Positions 1 to 8,002 of a stretch of 47,458 nucleotides of DNA are shown piece by piece. The stretch lies in assembly GCA_030592655.1 (NCBI GenBank), contig JAUVIQ010000002.1:1-47458 (forward strand), in the 5' to 3' direction. The notes under the pieces are model-generated. The model did no database searches and was not told where the DNA came from. It saw only the letters and a list, made by a program, of their open reading frames with translations. Position 1 is the stretch's first letter; each line of letters opens with the position of its first letter. Source of the stretch: Planctomycetales bacterium (GTDB lineage Bacteria; Planctomycetota; Phycisphaerae; SM23-33). Made by a program: the position numbers and the translations under genes.

Positions 1-1413
1 AACGTTCGTAACATCAATGTTTTTTTTGAGGTCGCCGAGTACTTCGGTCAGGTACGATGTGGACGTCAGCGTCGCTCCGCCTCCTCCCCATCGCTCCTTG
101 ACGGAGACCTTTTCGCGCCTGGCAATGGGTAACGCCAATAATGTCCCGTCCAGGTCGAAGAAGAAATCCCCGCTGGAACCCCACCCGGCCTGGGGGTAAA
201 TATGGCGTTTCCAGCCCATACCGAACGAGTTAATTCGATAGTGCCTGTAGTATGCCACCCGCTTTTTACCCTGGATAATAATCTCCGCCGTCAGGAGCAG
301 TTTGTTACGGTAATCGCGGATGTCTTTTTTCTTCAGCAACTTCACCGGTTTCCTGAGCGGTTTTTCCAGTGTAACGATGAAACCGCCGTAATCTTTCATT
401 GTGCATTTAAACTTCGCCGGTATCGGTTCGCCCTTCTGCCGATGAACTGTAATCCGTTCCAGACGGGCTGTTACTTTCGGGAGCATGTTCGTCAACACGA
501 GAACGCTATTCTTGTCGATAAGAGCGCCGGTGGTATTGATTTCCGTCTGGTTTTCATCGCCGCCGTAGTAACCGCGGCCGCTTCTTTTCTTGGGGCTTCG
601 GAAGTTCAGTGTTACCCGCATCAGTCCTTGTTCGGCGATTTTACGGACGTTGGCGAGCAACTTTTTCATATCTTTCGCCGGAAGCATAGGCCATTTCAAC
701 GGCGACCCTTTCCATGAATCATCGACAGGCCAGCGCGAGGCAAACGAGATGGCTACGGATTTTCCGGTCTTGTCCACGATGAGGCAACCCGACGGGCCGG
801 CGCGATATTGACGGTTTTTTTCGGTGGTATAGACCGACGGTAACTTCAGAGACCAGATGCGCGTCGTCAGCGTCGAACCATATCTGCCGTAATTGATGGC
901 GTAGTAGGGCTCCTCGGCTTTGGCGTCGAAAACGAGGGGTTTCGCTTCTTTCAGAGGCTTGGCGAGTTCCAGCAATATCGCCTGAGTGTCTTTGGAGTAG
1001 GCCTTTACAACGGCATCGACCTGCTCGGATTTGTAGGTAACAAACATTTTTTTGATGAAGCGTGGATGTACGGTAATGTCATTGGTTATAACAAGCGTCG
1101 GCGAAAGCAGATACCCCGTCCGCTCCACCGCTCTTTCTTCTCTGATTGCCTGCTCGCATCCTGGCGCGGCTTCACCCTTGTCGAACTTCGCGGTGAACTC
1201 CACACGAACCAGAGAGGCCGAAACCGTCTTGACAAGCGCGATCTGCTCGTCAGGTTCGAGCGGCTTTTCTTCGTTTTTGTCAGCCGCTTTGTCAACCGCT
1301 ACCACTTTGTCAACCGCGTCAACAACTGTTTTTTCAACCGCGTCATCCACAGCCGTCAACGGACCCGCCAACAACAACACCAACAACATCGAAACCAGAA
1401 TCCGCTTGTCCAT
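1..1413 (-). CDS. Degenerate trypsin-fold (HtrA-like) secreted protein, C-terminus beyond window
   Basis: The frame is open from the ATG at 1413 to the window edge (471 codons), so the C-terminus is missing. A good AGGAG site lies 8 bases upstream. The first 22 or so residues look like a signal peptide (LLVLLLAGPLTA), followed by a Val/Asp/Lys-rich linker with short repeats. Residues 95-228 can be laid over the protease domain of the upstream HtrA gene: VITNDITV replaces VLTNWHVV (His lost), KDTQAILL replaces KDTDLALI (Asp lost), and GPSGCLIV replaces GNSGGPLV (Ser kept). A second, more diverged copy of the same fold appears to follow (VLVLTNML, then SGDFFFDLDG). The gene lies 77 bp downstream of the HtrA gene on the same strand, probably as one operon. 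It is probably a non-catalytic pseudoprotease made of two trypsin-like units. The fold is inferred by eye; the loss of two triad residues is seen directly. Confidence 0.75.
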   Translation of the reverse strand, partial: MDKRILVSMLLVLLLAGPLTAVDDAVEKTVVDAVDKVVAVDKAADKNEEKPLEPDEQIALVKTVSASLVRVEFTAKFDKGEAAPGCEQAIREERAVERTGYLLSPTLVITNDITVHPRFIKKMFVTYKSEQVDAVVKAYSKDTQAILLELAKPLKEAKPLVFDAKAEEPYYAINYGRYGSTLTTRIWSLKLPSVYTTEKNRQYRAGPSGCLIVDKTGKSVAISFASRWPVDDSWKGSPLKWPMLPAKDMKKLLANVRKIAEQGLMRVTLNFRSPKKRSGRGYYGGDENQTEINTTGALIDKNSVLVLTNMLPKVTARLERITVHRQKGEPIPAKFKCTMKDYGGFIVTLEKPLRKPVKLLKKKDIRDYRNKLLLTAEIIIQGKKRVAYYRHYRINSFGMGWKRHIYPQAGWGSSGDFFFDLDGTLLALPIARREKVSVKERWGGGGATLTSTSYLTEVLGDLKKNIDVTNV

Positions 1414-1459
1414 GTCCTGTTCTCCTGTCTCTGTCTTTGTTTCTGTTTCTGTTTCTCAA

Positions 1460-1490
1460 TTGGAAATTGGAAATCGGAAATCGGAAATTG
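1460..1490. repeat. Heptamer tandem array abutting the HtrA stop codon
   Basis: TTGGAAA, TTGGAAA, TCGGAAA, TCGGAAA, TTG: four and a half copies with period 7, directly after the HtrA stop codon (1491-1493, minus strand). A period-6 run of GTTTCT lies next to it at about 1440-1456. It belongs to a class of heptamer/octamer arrays seen at several gene ends in this window. Confidence 0.8.
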
Positions 1491-2909
1491 TTACTCTTTT
1501 TCGTAATCGCGCTCGAAGTTCAGAACCACCTGGCACGTAAGTCCGTTTCTCAAAAGCGTAAATACGATACGGTGTTTCTTTTTGATATTTTTCAGAGCGG
1601 CCTTGTGTATTTTTTTGACGTCTTCGAGAGTTTTCACTTCCTTACCGTCAATTTTCAGGACGATGTCCTGTTCCGACAGGTTTGCGTTACCGGCGTTACC
1701 GGGGTACTTGACGCCATAGACGAATACGCCCTTTTTACGATGGAAGTACAGGTCGGGGTTGTCGAACTGGTTGATGGCCTTGACGGTAAGGTCCCATCGC
1801 GGACAATCGAGTTCTTCGCCTTCGACTTTTCCTTTCTTACGCGGCGTGAGGGAAACGGTAATAGTTTTACCCTTCCGCAACAGTTCAACCTGAACGGGTT
1901 TGCCCTTTTCCAGCAGGCCAAGCCCCCTGCGAACCAGAGGCAAAGCCTCTTCCGTAAGCGCGTTGATTGGTTTACCGGCAACCCGAAGGATTCGGTCCCT
2001 TGCGAGGATGCCCGCGCGCCGGGCGGGGCTTTCCGGGTCGGTTTCAGCCACTATTACACCCTCGGTTCCCTCGAAGTACATATTGCGATTGAAATTTCTC
2101 AACGGCTGGAGCTGCAAGCCAGTCCACGACCAGTTGACTTTCTTGTGCTCGCGGAGTTGCGGGAGGATGTAACCTATTGTCTCGGAAGGGATTGCAAAAC
2201 CCATGTCCCCGCCGGCCCGCGAAGCCAGTGTGTTGATACCGATAATCTCACCACGCGTATTGACCAATGGCCCGCCGGAGTTTCCCGGACAAATGGCGGC
2301 ATCGGTCTGAAGCCAGAGGCTGTACTCGCTGTTGCCCGGCAGGTAACGGCTGGTGCATGAGATGATTCCGATGGAGACCGACCGGCTCAGCCCCCACGGC
2401 GCTCCCATTGCCATGACGAAATCGCCTTCCTTCAGCGTCGTCGAATCGCCCAGTATCGCGTGCGGTAATCCGCCGGCATTGTCGGTATCGGGCTTGTCGG
2501 CATTGGGTTTGTCGGTATCCGGTTTTTTGGGTTTATCGGGCAACTTGAGTTGTATAAGCGCCAGGTCTGTGTCCTTGTCGGAGCCGACGACTTCGGCGTC
2601 CATCGACCTGCCGTCGTACAGCAGGCAGCGGACCTCGACGGCCTTATCGACTACGTGCCAATTGGTCAGGACTTCGCCGGTCGGCGTGACGATCACCCCG
2701 CTTCCGGAAACCTCTTCGGTGATCTTCTTTCCCATTGCGTGGCTTTCCTTGAGGCACTTGACATAGACCACCGCCGGGAATACCTTGTTCTTTGCGTCCT
2801 TGACGACTTTGCGGAAGTCAAGCCTGCCCATCGCGGAGTTGTTATCCGCCGCACACCCCAAACCGCACATCAAGACGACCAGAAGTACGCTCATGTAAGA
2901 CTTTTTCAT
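1491..2909 (-). CDS. HtrA/DegP-type trypsin-like serine protease with two PDZ domains
   Basis: 472 aa from the ATG at 2909, chosen because a lipoprotein-like leader (LLVVLMCGLGCA, probable lipid-attachment Cys19) starts there and AGGAG lies upstream; the longer frame adds 23 residues without a leader. The protease triad is visible: His85 in NWHVV, Asp115 in DTDLAL, Ser211 in GNSGGP. A hydrophilic low-complexity insert of Lys/Pro/Asp repeats (about residues 124-146) sits just after the Asp strand and is unusual for the family. PDZ1 covers about 270-365 (EGVIVAETDPESPARRAG) and PDZ2 about 385-470. The expected role is periplasmic or surface protein quality control. The degenerate paralogue follows directly. 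The family is certain; its substrates are unknown. Confidence 0.93.
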   Translation of the reverse strand: MKKSYMSVLLVVLMCGLGCAADNNSAMGRLDFRKVVKDAKNKVFPAVVYVKCLKESHAMGKKITEEVSGSGVIVTPTGEVLTNWHVVDKAVEVRCLLYDGRSMDAEVVGSDKDTDLALIQLKLPDKPKKPDTDKPNADKPDTDNAGGLPHAILGDSTTLKEGDFVMAMGAPWGLSRSVSIGIISCTSRYLPGNSEYSLWLQTDAAICPGNSGGPLVNTRGEIIGINTLASRAGGDMGFAIPSETIGYILPQLREHKKVNWSWTGLQLQPLRNFNRNMYFEGTEGVIVAETDPESPARRAGILARDRILRVAGKPINALTEEALPLVRRGLGLLEKGKPVQVELLRKGKTITVSLTPRKKGKVEGEELDCPRWDLTVKAINQFDNPDLYFHRKKGVFVYGVKYPGNAGNANLSEQDIVLKIDGKEVKTLEDVKKIHKAALKNIKKKHRIVFTLLRNGLTCQVVLNFERDYEKE

Positions 2910-3023
2910 AACACCGATTCTCCTTACGGTAACCGTCTCTGCCCCACCCCCGATACCAAGCATAAAATCATACACCACCGGCAGGGAAATATCGAAGAAT
3001 TGTTTCGGGGAAACCCCGCGAGG

Positions 3024-4217
3024 CTATTTCCCGTCGTCGGATTCCATCTCCGCCCGCTCTTTGCTCCGTCGCTGGGGCAGGAATGCCTCGATGAGTCCCC
3101 GATTGGGACCGTATTTGCCTCCGTCGCTAATCAGAAGTTTCATTTCAACGAGTTTGGATAAATCCCGGCTGAGGGTCTTGTCTGTCTTTCCGGCGTATGC
3201 TTTCCGCAAGCGGGGAGTGAGGGACGGAATTTCAGCCTTGGCTATGGGTTCAGACTGAAGTGACAGATCAAGCACTACATGTCGCTGACGGCGTGCTACC
3301 CCCGAGCGCATCTCCCTGAAACTTTCGTGTACGATGTTTCTCCACGCAATATCACGTGTCTGCTCCGTAACCAATTTCAGTTGCTCCCGAAGCCCATCCC
3401 GAAACCCCTGTACCGCATACTTAACGAACCCCATTGGAGTTTTCTGACAACTGGCGGCATCCAGTTGACGGTAGTATTCGCGGCGAGTAGCGTTGTAATG
3501 GTTGCTTAACAAATGTGCTGCCGGTGATGGAATGTCAGAACGTATAAGGATGTCGAGTTCCACCAAACGGGCCGTTCGTCCATTCCCGTCGCCGAAGGGG
3601 TGTATCCATGCTACGTACAAATGAGCAAGTATGGCTTTGAGGATACCCGTCGCCCGAAACAGCCCGGAACGATCATCGTTCAGCCATTGGCAAAGACGCT
3701 CCATCAGTTCCGGCACATACCTCTGGTCAGGACCACGGTACATTCCAACACCAACATCATGCCTGCGGAGTTGTCCGGGAACGACACCTTCATCCAATTT
3801 GAGATTGCGCAGGACATCGGCGTTGTAATCACACAAAAGGGCTACCGTAATTTTTTTATCGTGTCCTTCAACCGCAGATTGGCCTATCCGGTTGCACGCA
3901 AGAATGATGTTGTCAACTTCCTGCCCTAAATATTCTTTGGATTCAGGAAGTGTGGACTTGTGCTGTATCCGTTCTATTACTTCGGCTTCAGTGAGCGTGT
4001 TCCCCTCAATCGCCGTTGTGGCCTGCACACCTTTGGCCAGATAGATGAGATGCAAATCATCCCTGGTGGCTGGGCGGAGAGGCGTATTGGCGATGTGTTC
4101 ACATTTTGACGCACACTCGCCCAACGCCATCCAAGTCAGGGGCCCCAGAGACCTCAAATCGACCTGGAAATCAATCCATGGATGAGACGGTGCAATTAGA
4201 TGCTCATCATGTCCCAT
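3024..4217 (-). CDS. Fic-domain protein (class II type) with C-terminal winged helix
   Basis: 397 aa from the ATG at 4217, preceded by GGAG at good spacing; an upstream TTG at 4232 is less likely. The Fic core motif HPFGDGNGRTAR is intact, with catalytic His and the nucleotide-binding Asp-Gly-Asn-Gly-Arg. The N-terminal part carries TTAIEGN, matching the class II inhibitory-helix motif (S/T)xxxE(G/N), so activity is probably self-restrained by Glu in cis. The last 90 or so residues (LRKAYAGKTDKTLSRDLSKLVEMKL, split here only for description) look like a DNA-binding winged helix, common in Fic regulators. Fic enzymes usually transfer AMP to target proteins. It follows the toxin operon on the same strand after a 238-bp AT-rich gap with its own candidate operator. 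Confidence 0.92.
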   Translation of the reverse strand: MGHDEHLIAPSHPWIDFQVDLRSLGPLTWMALGECASKCEHIANTPLRPATRDDLHLIYLAKGVQATTAIEGNTLTEAEVIERIQHKSTLPESKEYLGQEVDNIILACNRIGQSAVEGHDKKITVALLCDYNADVLRNLKLDEGVVPGQLRRHDVGVGMYRGPDQRYVPELMERLCQWLNDDRSGLFRATGILKAILAHLYVAWIHPFGDGNGRTARLVELDILIRSDIPSPAAHLLSNHYNATRREYYRQLDAASCQKTPMGFVKYAVQGFRDGLREQLKLVTEQTRDIAWRNIVHESFREMRSGVARRQRHVVLDLSLQSEPIAKAEIPSLTPRLRKAYAGKTDKTLSRDLSKLVEMKLLISDGGKYGPNRGLIEAFLPQRRSKERAEMESDDGK

Positions 4218-4338
4218 TATATGTCTCCACAAATGTCCACAATAAACATATTTACCAGCATCGCTAATGCTATATTATATAACATGATATATAATTTTCA
4301 ACAGTTATCTACTAATATTATGTCCTATTTTATGTCCA
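4210..4338. promoter_or_regulatory. Phased TGTCC repeats upstream of the Fic gene (candidate operator)
   Basis: The AT-rich gap before the Fic gene carries the core TGTCC (or TGTCTCC) at 4210, 4222, 4234, 4321 and 4332. Within each cluster the spacing is 11-12 bp, about one helical turn, as expected for a protein binding one DNA face. TACTAAT at 4310-4316 is repeated inverted at 4344-4350. The winged helix of the Fic protein itself would be a natural binder. Function is inferred. Confidence 0.4.
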
Positions 4339-4455
4339 CCAACATTAGTAAAATGCGTGAGATTGTTATTAGTACGACAGCACAAGTTCGTCGTCTGGCT
4401 GTGATAGATACCCCCAAAAATGGTGGGTGGCGTGGTGCTCGATGCGAGGGGGGGG

Positions 4456-4827
4456 TCATTTACCGGCGGGATTAAAAAGATCGTGAAGTATTTTTCGAAC
4501 GTGCTTGAACGTCTCGTCAGCAAGTGCTCCGAGACGACGAGCGATGATTTTTCTGTCGCAGGTAAAAATTTTGGAAACGCGAATTTCAGACGATGCTTTC
4601 AAGTTGGTCGGAAGAAACTCCACACTGTCTTGAGTTAGCGAGATTACATCGGCATTCTTGGAGGATAATTGAGAACTTATCGCACAGACAATAACGTCGT
4701 CGGAGGCTGTTACTTCATCCAAATCTCGCAGGACAACAACCGGCCTGACCTTAGTGCCGGTCAAGTCGGTAAAGGGAAATCGCACCAATACAATCTCCCC
4801 TTGCTCGAACGCTGGACGGCTGTTCAT
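4456..4827 (-). CDS. PemK/MazF-type endoribonuclease toxin
   Basis: 123 aa. The N-terminal signature of the PemK/MazF fold is clear: GEIVLVRFPFTDLTG followed by KVRPVVVLRD, with the conserved RPVVV strand and later VIVCAISSQ. Family members are toxins that cut mRNA (or sometimes tRNA/rRNA) and are neutralised by the product of the adjacent upstream gene. Its ATG overlaps the stop of the antitoxin-like gene as ATGA (4824-4827), showing tight translational coupling. Length fits the family (about 110-130 aa). Confidence 0.9.
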   Translation of the reverse strand: MNSRPAFEQGEIVLVRFPFTDLTGTKVRPVVVLRDLDEVTASDDVIVCAISSQLSSKNADVISLTQDSVEFLPTNLKASSEIRVSKIFTCDRKIIARRLGALADETFKHVRKILHDLFNPAGK

Positions 4828-5057
4828 AGCTCCTGCCCGTCCTCCAACGTGTAAATGTTTTCTTCAGGTCGGTTAAGAAAATCAAAAGAACCGCTCTGTG
4901 CCGCCGCTGCGGCAATCTCGGCATCGGACAACGAATTCACGGCCCCCGGCAAACCGATCAAAGGGGCGCAAAGCAATGGTTTCCAAACAGTCCAAACAGT
5001 CGTGTCTACGACTTCACCTGACTCCATAATAGCCTGCTGTTGAGAAATGACGTTCAT
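4824..5057 (-). CDS. Small antitoxin-like protein of the PemK/MazF-type pair
   Basis: 77 aa. No DNA-binding domain is obvious. The C-terminal half (NRPEENIYTLEDGQEL) is acidic and follows a pattern I recognise from short proteins encoded directly before MazF-like toxins. The central segment is Ala-rich (EIAAAAAQSG). Start and stop both overlap their neighbours by four bases (ATGA), so three genes form one translationally coupled unit. The antitoxin role is inferred mainly from position and size. Confidence 0.7.
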   Translation of the reverse strand: MNVISQQQAIMESGEVVDTTVWTVWKPLLCAPLIGLPGAVNSLSDAEIAAAAAQSGSFDFLNRPEENIYTLEDGQEL

Positions 5058-5479
5058 TGTTTGCCCTCTTCTCTTGGATGAACATTAAATTTTCTGCCGA
5101 TAAGCAAGGTTTCGTCAGCATAGAATTCCAAATGATAAACCCCAGGTTGCTCAAATCGAATAGGCGGCAACACCATGCCAATCTCAACAACCTGCAAAGG
5201 GTTTTCAAATTTCAACGGTCCCTTCGCCTGAAACAATACTTGGTCCGTTTCAGCATGAACGAGCCTCACCTCTCCATTGTACTGTCCCCGTCCCTCTGTG
5301 AGCGAAATAAATACGCTCATGGCGGAATGTATGAATGGCAAGGACGAAACGCCTATCTGATTGAAAGTGCCCACAAGCGTATGTTTGCCCGTATCTCGAT
5401 CGGTGATAATCTGGTCACAAAGTATCATTGCTAGACACAGAGGTGTTGGTTTTTTGCGCTTGGTTTTTTCCTTGCCCAT
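5054..5479 (-). CDS. DUF6941-like protein at the head of the toxin-antitoxin operon
   Basis: 141 aa, soluble, with a basic N-terminus (KEKTKRKK). The body (LAMILCDQIITDRDTGK, TLVGTFNQIG, then a beta-rich tail ending in LLIGRKFNVHP) resembles the DUF6941 family, which has no known biochemical role. It is the first gene of a three-gene overlapping unit with antitoxin-like and PemK/MazF-like genes, with its own promoter at 5551-5579. It could be a third regulatory component or a chaperone-like partner; nothing in the sequence decides this. Confidence 0.7.
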   Translation of the reverse strand: MGKEKTKRKKPTPLCLAMILCDQIITDRDTGKHTLVGTFNQIGVSSLPFIHSAMSVFISLTEGRGQYNGEVRLVHAETDQVLFQAKGPLKFENPLQVVEIGMVLPPIRFEQPGVYHLEFYADETLLIGRKFNVHPREEGKQ

Positions 5480-5550
5480 TTTTTATCCGTTCAAAAGAAC
5501 GACATAATCGAAAATCGGCAGGATTTTACCCTACCTTAAGGTGAATATGT

Positions 5551-5579
5551 ATTCTATGGCTGGTGTGGACAACAGTCAA
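5551..5579 (-). promoter_or_regulatory. Sigma70-type promoter of the DUF6941/toxin operon
   Basis: TTGACT (5579-5574), 17-bp spacer, TAGAAT (5556-5551), reading on the minus strand towards the DUF6941-like gene. The -35 box overlaps the terminase stop codon, so this unit is probably transcribed independently of the terminase cassette. Confidence 0.55.
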
Positions 5580-7024
5580 TATCGTTTTCTCTTTACCTCA
5601 ATTTTAGGTCTCATTCTGTTGATGAAAAAATATCGTAGTGCGTCTATGAAATGGTCCGGGCCGTCTTTTATGGGCCGGTCGGGTTGGCCTGATGAGCCGG
5701 GGAGAGGGTAATGATATTCCCGAAACGCCTTTATCAACCCCCGGCACTTTCGGTCGATCTTCAGTCTCGCCGGTCCCAAAGCCGGCGCAAGCGCCGCCCG
5801 GATTAATTCCAGACCCTCATTAATCGTCGATGCCCGCCAGCAGCAGCCTATCCCCGCCGATGCCAGTAGTTCGGTACACGCCGCCCCGCTGGTGGCTTCG
5901 CGCGCATTACCGGCTGGGTCAACGTAAGTCGTTACCACCGGAGCGAGATTATGGGCGAGTATCTCGACGGCGTGCTGCGCGACAGGCCGGCGAGTGTGAG
6001 CGTACTCGTCAATGACGTGCACGTCGCCTGCCGGCGTAACCTGAACCCACAAGCACACCAGCGGACTGGTATATCCGAAATCAATCGCCCGATACGTCGG
6101 CCAATCGGAGCAGTACTCCACGTCGGCGACGTGCAAAGCCGGGTCGAACTCGCCGAATACCAGCCAGTCCCGCTTAGCGCCGATGCAGAGCATCTCCGCC
6201 TCCCACGCACTCCGGCTTGAACGGGCTTTAATGGCGATTGCGTCGTCGATTCTGAAGAATCCGTCTGCCTTCCTGGCCTTCCCCTGACAATCGTCGTGCA
6301 GGGGACAGCCTTCGCACTGTCGCTTCGACTCGTCGCATTTCTCGATTACTTCCCACAGACACCACTGGAACATGCGGAAATTCTTTTCCTGCTGGGCCTG
6401 CTCGACCAGATGCTCCATCAGCCCGCCGGGACGGTGGAGCGTGGAGAATATCTCGATCCCACCCCGCGTCTTGCCCCTTGAGCGGGTAGTGAACTGCAGC
6501 GCGCCCCAAACCTCCGGATCGAATAAGTCCACTTCGTCGCATCGGATTTTCTGAGCGTGTTGGCCTCGGACCGCCTTTTGAGATTGGCTGAGCATACGTA
6601 TATCCGCGCCGTTGGTCAGGCGTATCCGCTCGCGGGTCATTCTGCCGGCGACTGCGCCGGAAAGTCCGTCCATCGAGAGGAATTTTCGCAGATAATCAGC
6701 CAGGCGGTCGGACTGGTCGAACGATCCGCCGATGATGCGAATATCTATCGGAGCCTTGTACAGTGCGTCCAGCAAAGCCGCTATCGCCGCGAGCATTGTC
6801 TTTCCGCCACCCCGATTCGCCCATACCAGCAAATCGGCTGGAGCGTCGTCGTCCAGGAAACTCGCCGACAGGTAATCCATCGGCGACTGATGCGACGGGC
6901 AGAGGGCCTCATCGGGAATGTGCATACCCAGTTCGTCTTTAACCCACTGGGCAAGTTCGTCCCGGTTCTCAGGCTCTTTCGGCGGCGTGAATTGCGGTTT
7001 GGAATCATCTGTTGAGTCTGGCAC
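5576..7024 (-). CDS. Phage-type terminase large subunit
   Basis: 482 aa from a GTG at 7024 with AGGAG 6 bases upstream. The ATPase half has a Walker A-like ANRGGGKT (about residues 68-75), Walker B KIRCDEVD and a coupling-motif region (IFSTLHRPGG). The second half looks like the RNase H-fold nuclease: RAIDFGYTSPL supplies the first acidic residue, YVDPAGN the second, and GPDHFIDALRY the third. Both enzymatic halves therefore appear intact. In phages TerL packages DNA into capsids, but no portal, capsid or small terminase gene is in the window. It ends a co-directional cassette after the ABC-GNAT gene (12-bp gap). It is either a prophage remnant or a retained packaging-like system. Confidence 0.9.
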   Translation of the reverse strand: MPDSTDDSKPQFTPPKEPENRDELAQWVKDELGMHIPDEALCPSHQSPMDYLSASFLDDDAPADLLVWANRGGGKTMLAAIAALLDALYKAPIDIRIIGGSFDQSDRLADYLRKFLSMDGLSGAVAGRMTRERIRLTNGADIRMLSQSQKAVRGQHAQKIRCDEVDLFDPEVWGALQFTTRSRGKTRGGIEIFSTLHRPGGLMEHLVEQAQQEKNFRMFQWCLWEVIEKCDESKRQCEGCPLHDDCQGKARKADGFFRIDDAIAIKARSSRSAWEAEMLCIGAKRDWLVFGEFDPALHVADVEYCSDWPTYRAIDFGYTSPLVCLWVQVTPAGDVHVIDEYAHTRRPVAQHAVEILAHNLAPVVTTYVDPAGNAREATSGAACTELLASAGIGCCWRASTINEGLELIRAALAPALGPARLKIDRKCRGLIKAFREYHYPLPGSSGQPDRPIKDGPDHFIDALRYFFINRMRPKIEVKRKRY

Positions 7025-7036
7025 GTGTTCTCCTTT

Positions 7037-8002
7037 TTAGATGGTGTCGGGGTTGAATGAATTTCGAGGAAGGACGGCGTTCGCCGCTGCGAGGTAGTAG
7101 TTGTAGTTTAGTTTCCGACCTGTGAATCGTCCGAAGGCGCTCATTCCGCCCCGTTCAAAGAACGGGTGGATCGCTCCCATCGTGGCTAATGCTTCGACAA
7201 GGGGCATCGGGATTGTTCGCAGCGCGTGGCGGACAAGTCTGACTGCCAGTCCGCATGAGCGATATATCGGATGAACGACGACCCGCGAGATGCATTCTAT
7301 CTCCGCGTTGAGCAGATAAGTTGATGCCCGACGGTCGGGGCTTACGTAACGCTTTCCCGTCGCGACGTTCCGCCCCCTGCAGCACAGCACCGGCGGCGAA
7401 ACCACCAGAACGGCTGCCACTTCGGGCGTACCGGGATGCGGGGGATCGACAGGAGCGCGTATCGTCCAGACACGCTTGTGTGCCGCCGGCGGTCCGGTCA
7501 GGTAATGAAACCGACTCAACGCGCGATAGTCCTTGATAGTTCCCCGCTCGATTTTCCAATCGGAAGCCCATGCCTCGCTGAAGCCTGTCCCTTGGGGGCG
7601 AGCACGCCAAAAGAAAAATGTGCGTTTTGGGGTGAATTTTGTTGGCGTGCTCGCCCCCAAGGGACAGGCTTCAGCGAGGCATGACAGATACGCGCCGGCG
7701 TTCAGTGGTTTGACTATCGTGCGGTCCGGTTTGATGATCTTCAGGAGTTCATCTCGCGGCGTCGAGATAATCATCGCCAGACCGTATCGCCGGACGAGTT
7801 TTCGCAGCCCCGATGCCAGAACACCTGCGGTGGCTGAATCGAGGGTCGAAGCGAACTCATCAATCAGAAGTAATTTCGGCTCGCCCGATGCGGACGCCTT
7901 CCACACCGCCGACGCAAGCGCCAGACGATATAACTGCCCGCCCGAAAGGCGCCTTGCCGGAGTAATCAGCATCCTCGCGTCGGCCAGGCCGCAACGAGAC
8001 AA
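7037..8002 (-). CDS. ABC ATPase-GNAT fusion (COG2401-like), downstream part of a frameshifted gene
   Basis: This frame holds the second half of an ABC ATPase (signature LSGGQLYRLALASAVW, Walker B KLLLIDEF) fused to an acetyltransferase-like GNAT domain (VVVHPIYRSCGLAVRLV). That arrangement matches COG2401, ABC-type ATPase fused to a predicted acetyltransferase. The Walker A half lies in another frame (7860-8330). A shift near 8002-8015 joins them: skipping one base after GATTTT restores GDF-SRCGLADARML. The frame's own start would be a TTG with no function on its own. A 115-bp palindrome (7569-7683) is read through in frame between ATPase and GNAT and adds about 38 residues. The joined gene would be about 430 aa. 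Confidence 0.8.
   Translation of the reverse strand: MSRCGLADARMLITPARRLSGGQLYRLALASAVWKASASGEPKLLLIDEFASTLDSATAGVLASGLRKLVRRYGLAMIISTPRDELLKIIKPDRTIVKPLNAGAYLSCLAEACPLGASTPTKFTPKRTFFFWRARPQGTGFSEAWASDWKIERGTIKDYRALSRFHYLTGPPAAHKRVWTIRAPVDPPHPGTPEVAAVLVVSPPVLCCRGRNVATGKRYVSPDRRASTYLLNAEIECISRVVVHPIYRSCGLAVRLVRHALRTIPMPLVEALATMGAIHPFFERGGMSAFGRFTGRKLNYNYYLAAANAVLPRNSFNPDTI
7569..7683. repeat. Long perfect palindrome inside the ABC-GNAT coding region
   Basis: Arms of 42 bp (7569-7610 and 7642-7683) are exact reverse complements around a 31-bp loop. The arm contains CTGTCCCTTGGGGGCG, close to CTGTCCCCAGGGGGCG in the hairpin at 11675-11728. It is coding on the minus strand without any stop, at a domain boundary of the host protein. 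Confidence 0.9.

Noticed and set aside
202..717. Plus-strand open frames in the first 1.5 kb
   Set aside because: They lie opposite the open minus-strand pseudoprotease gene, which has a signal peptide, a ribosome site and homology to HtrA.
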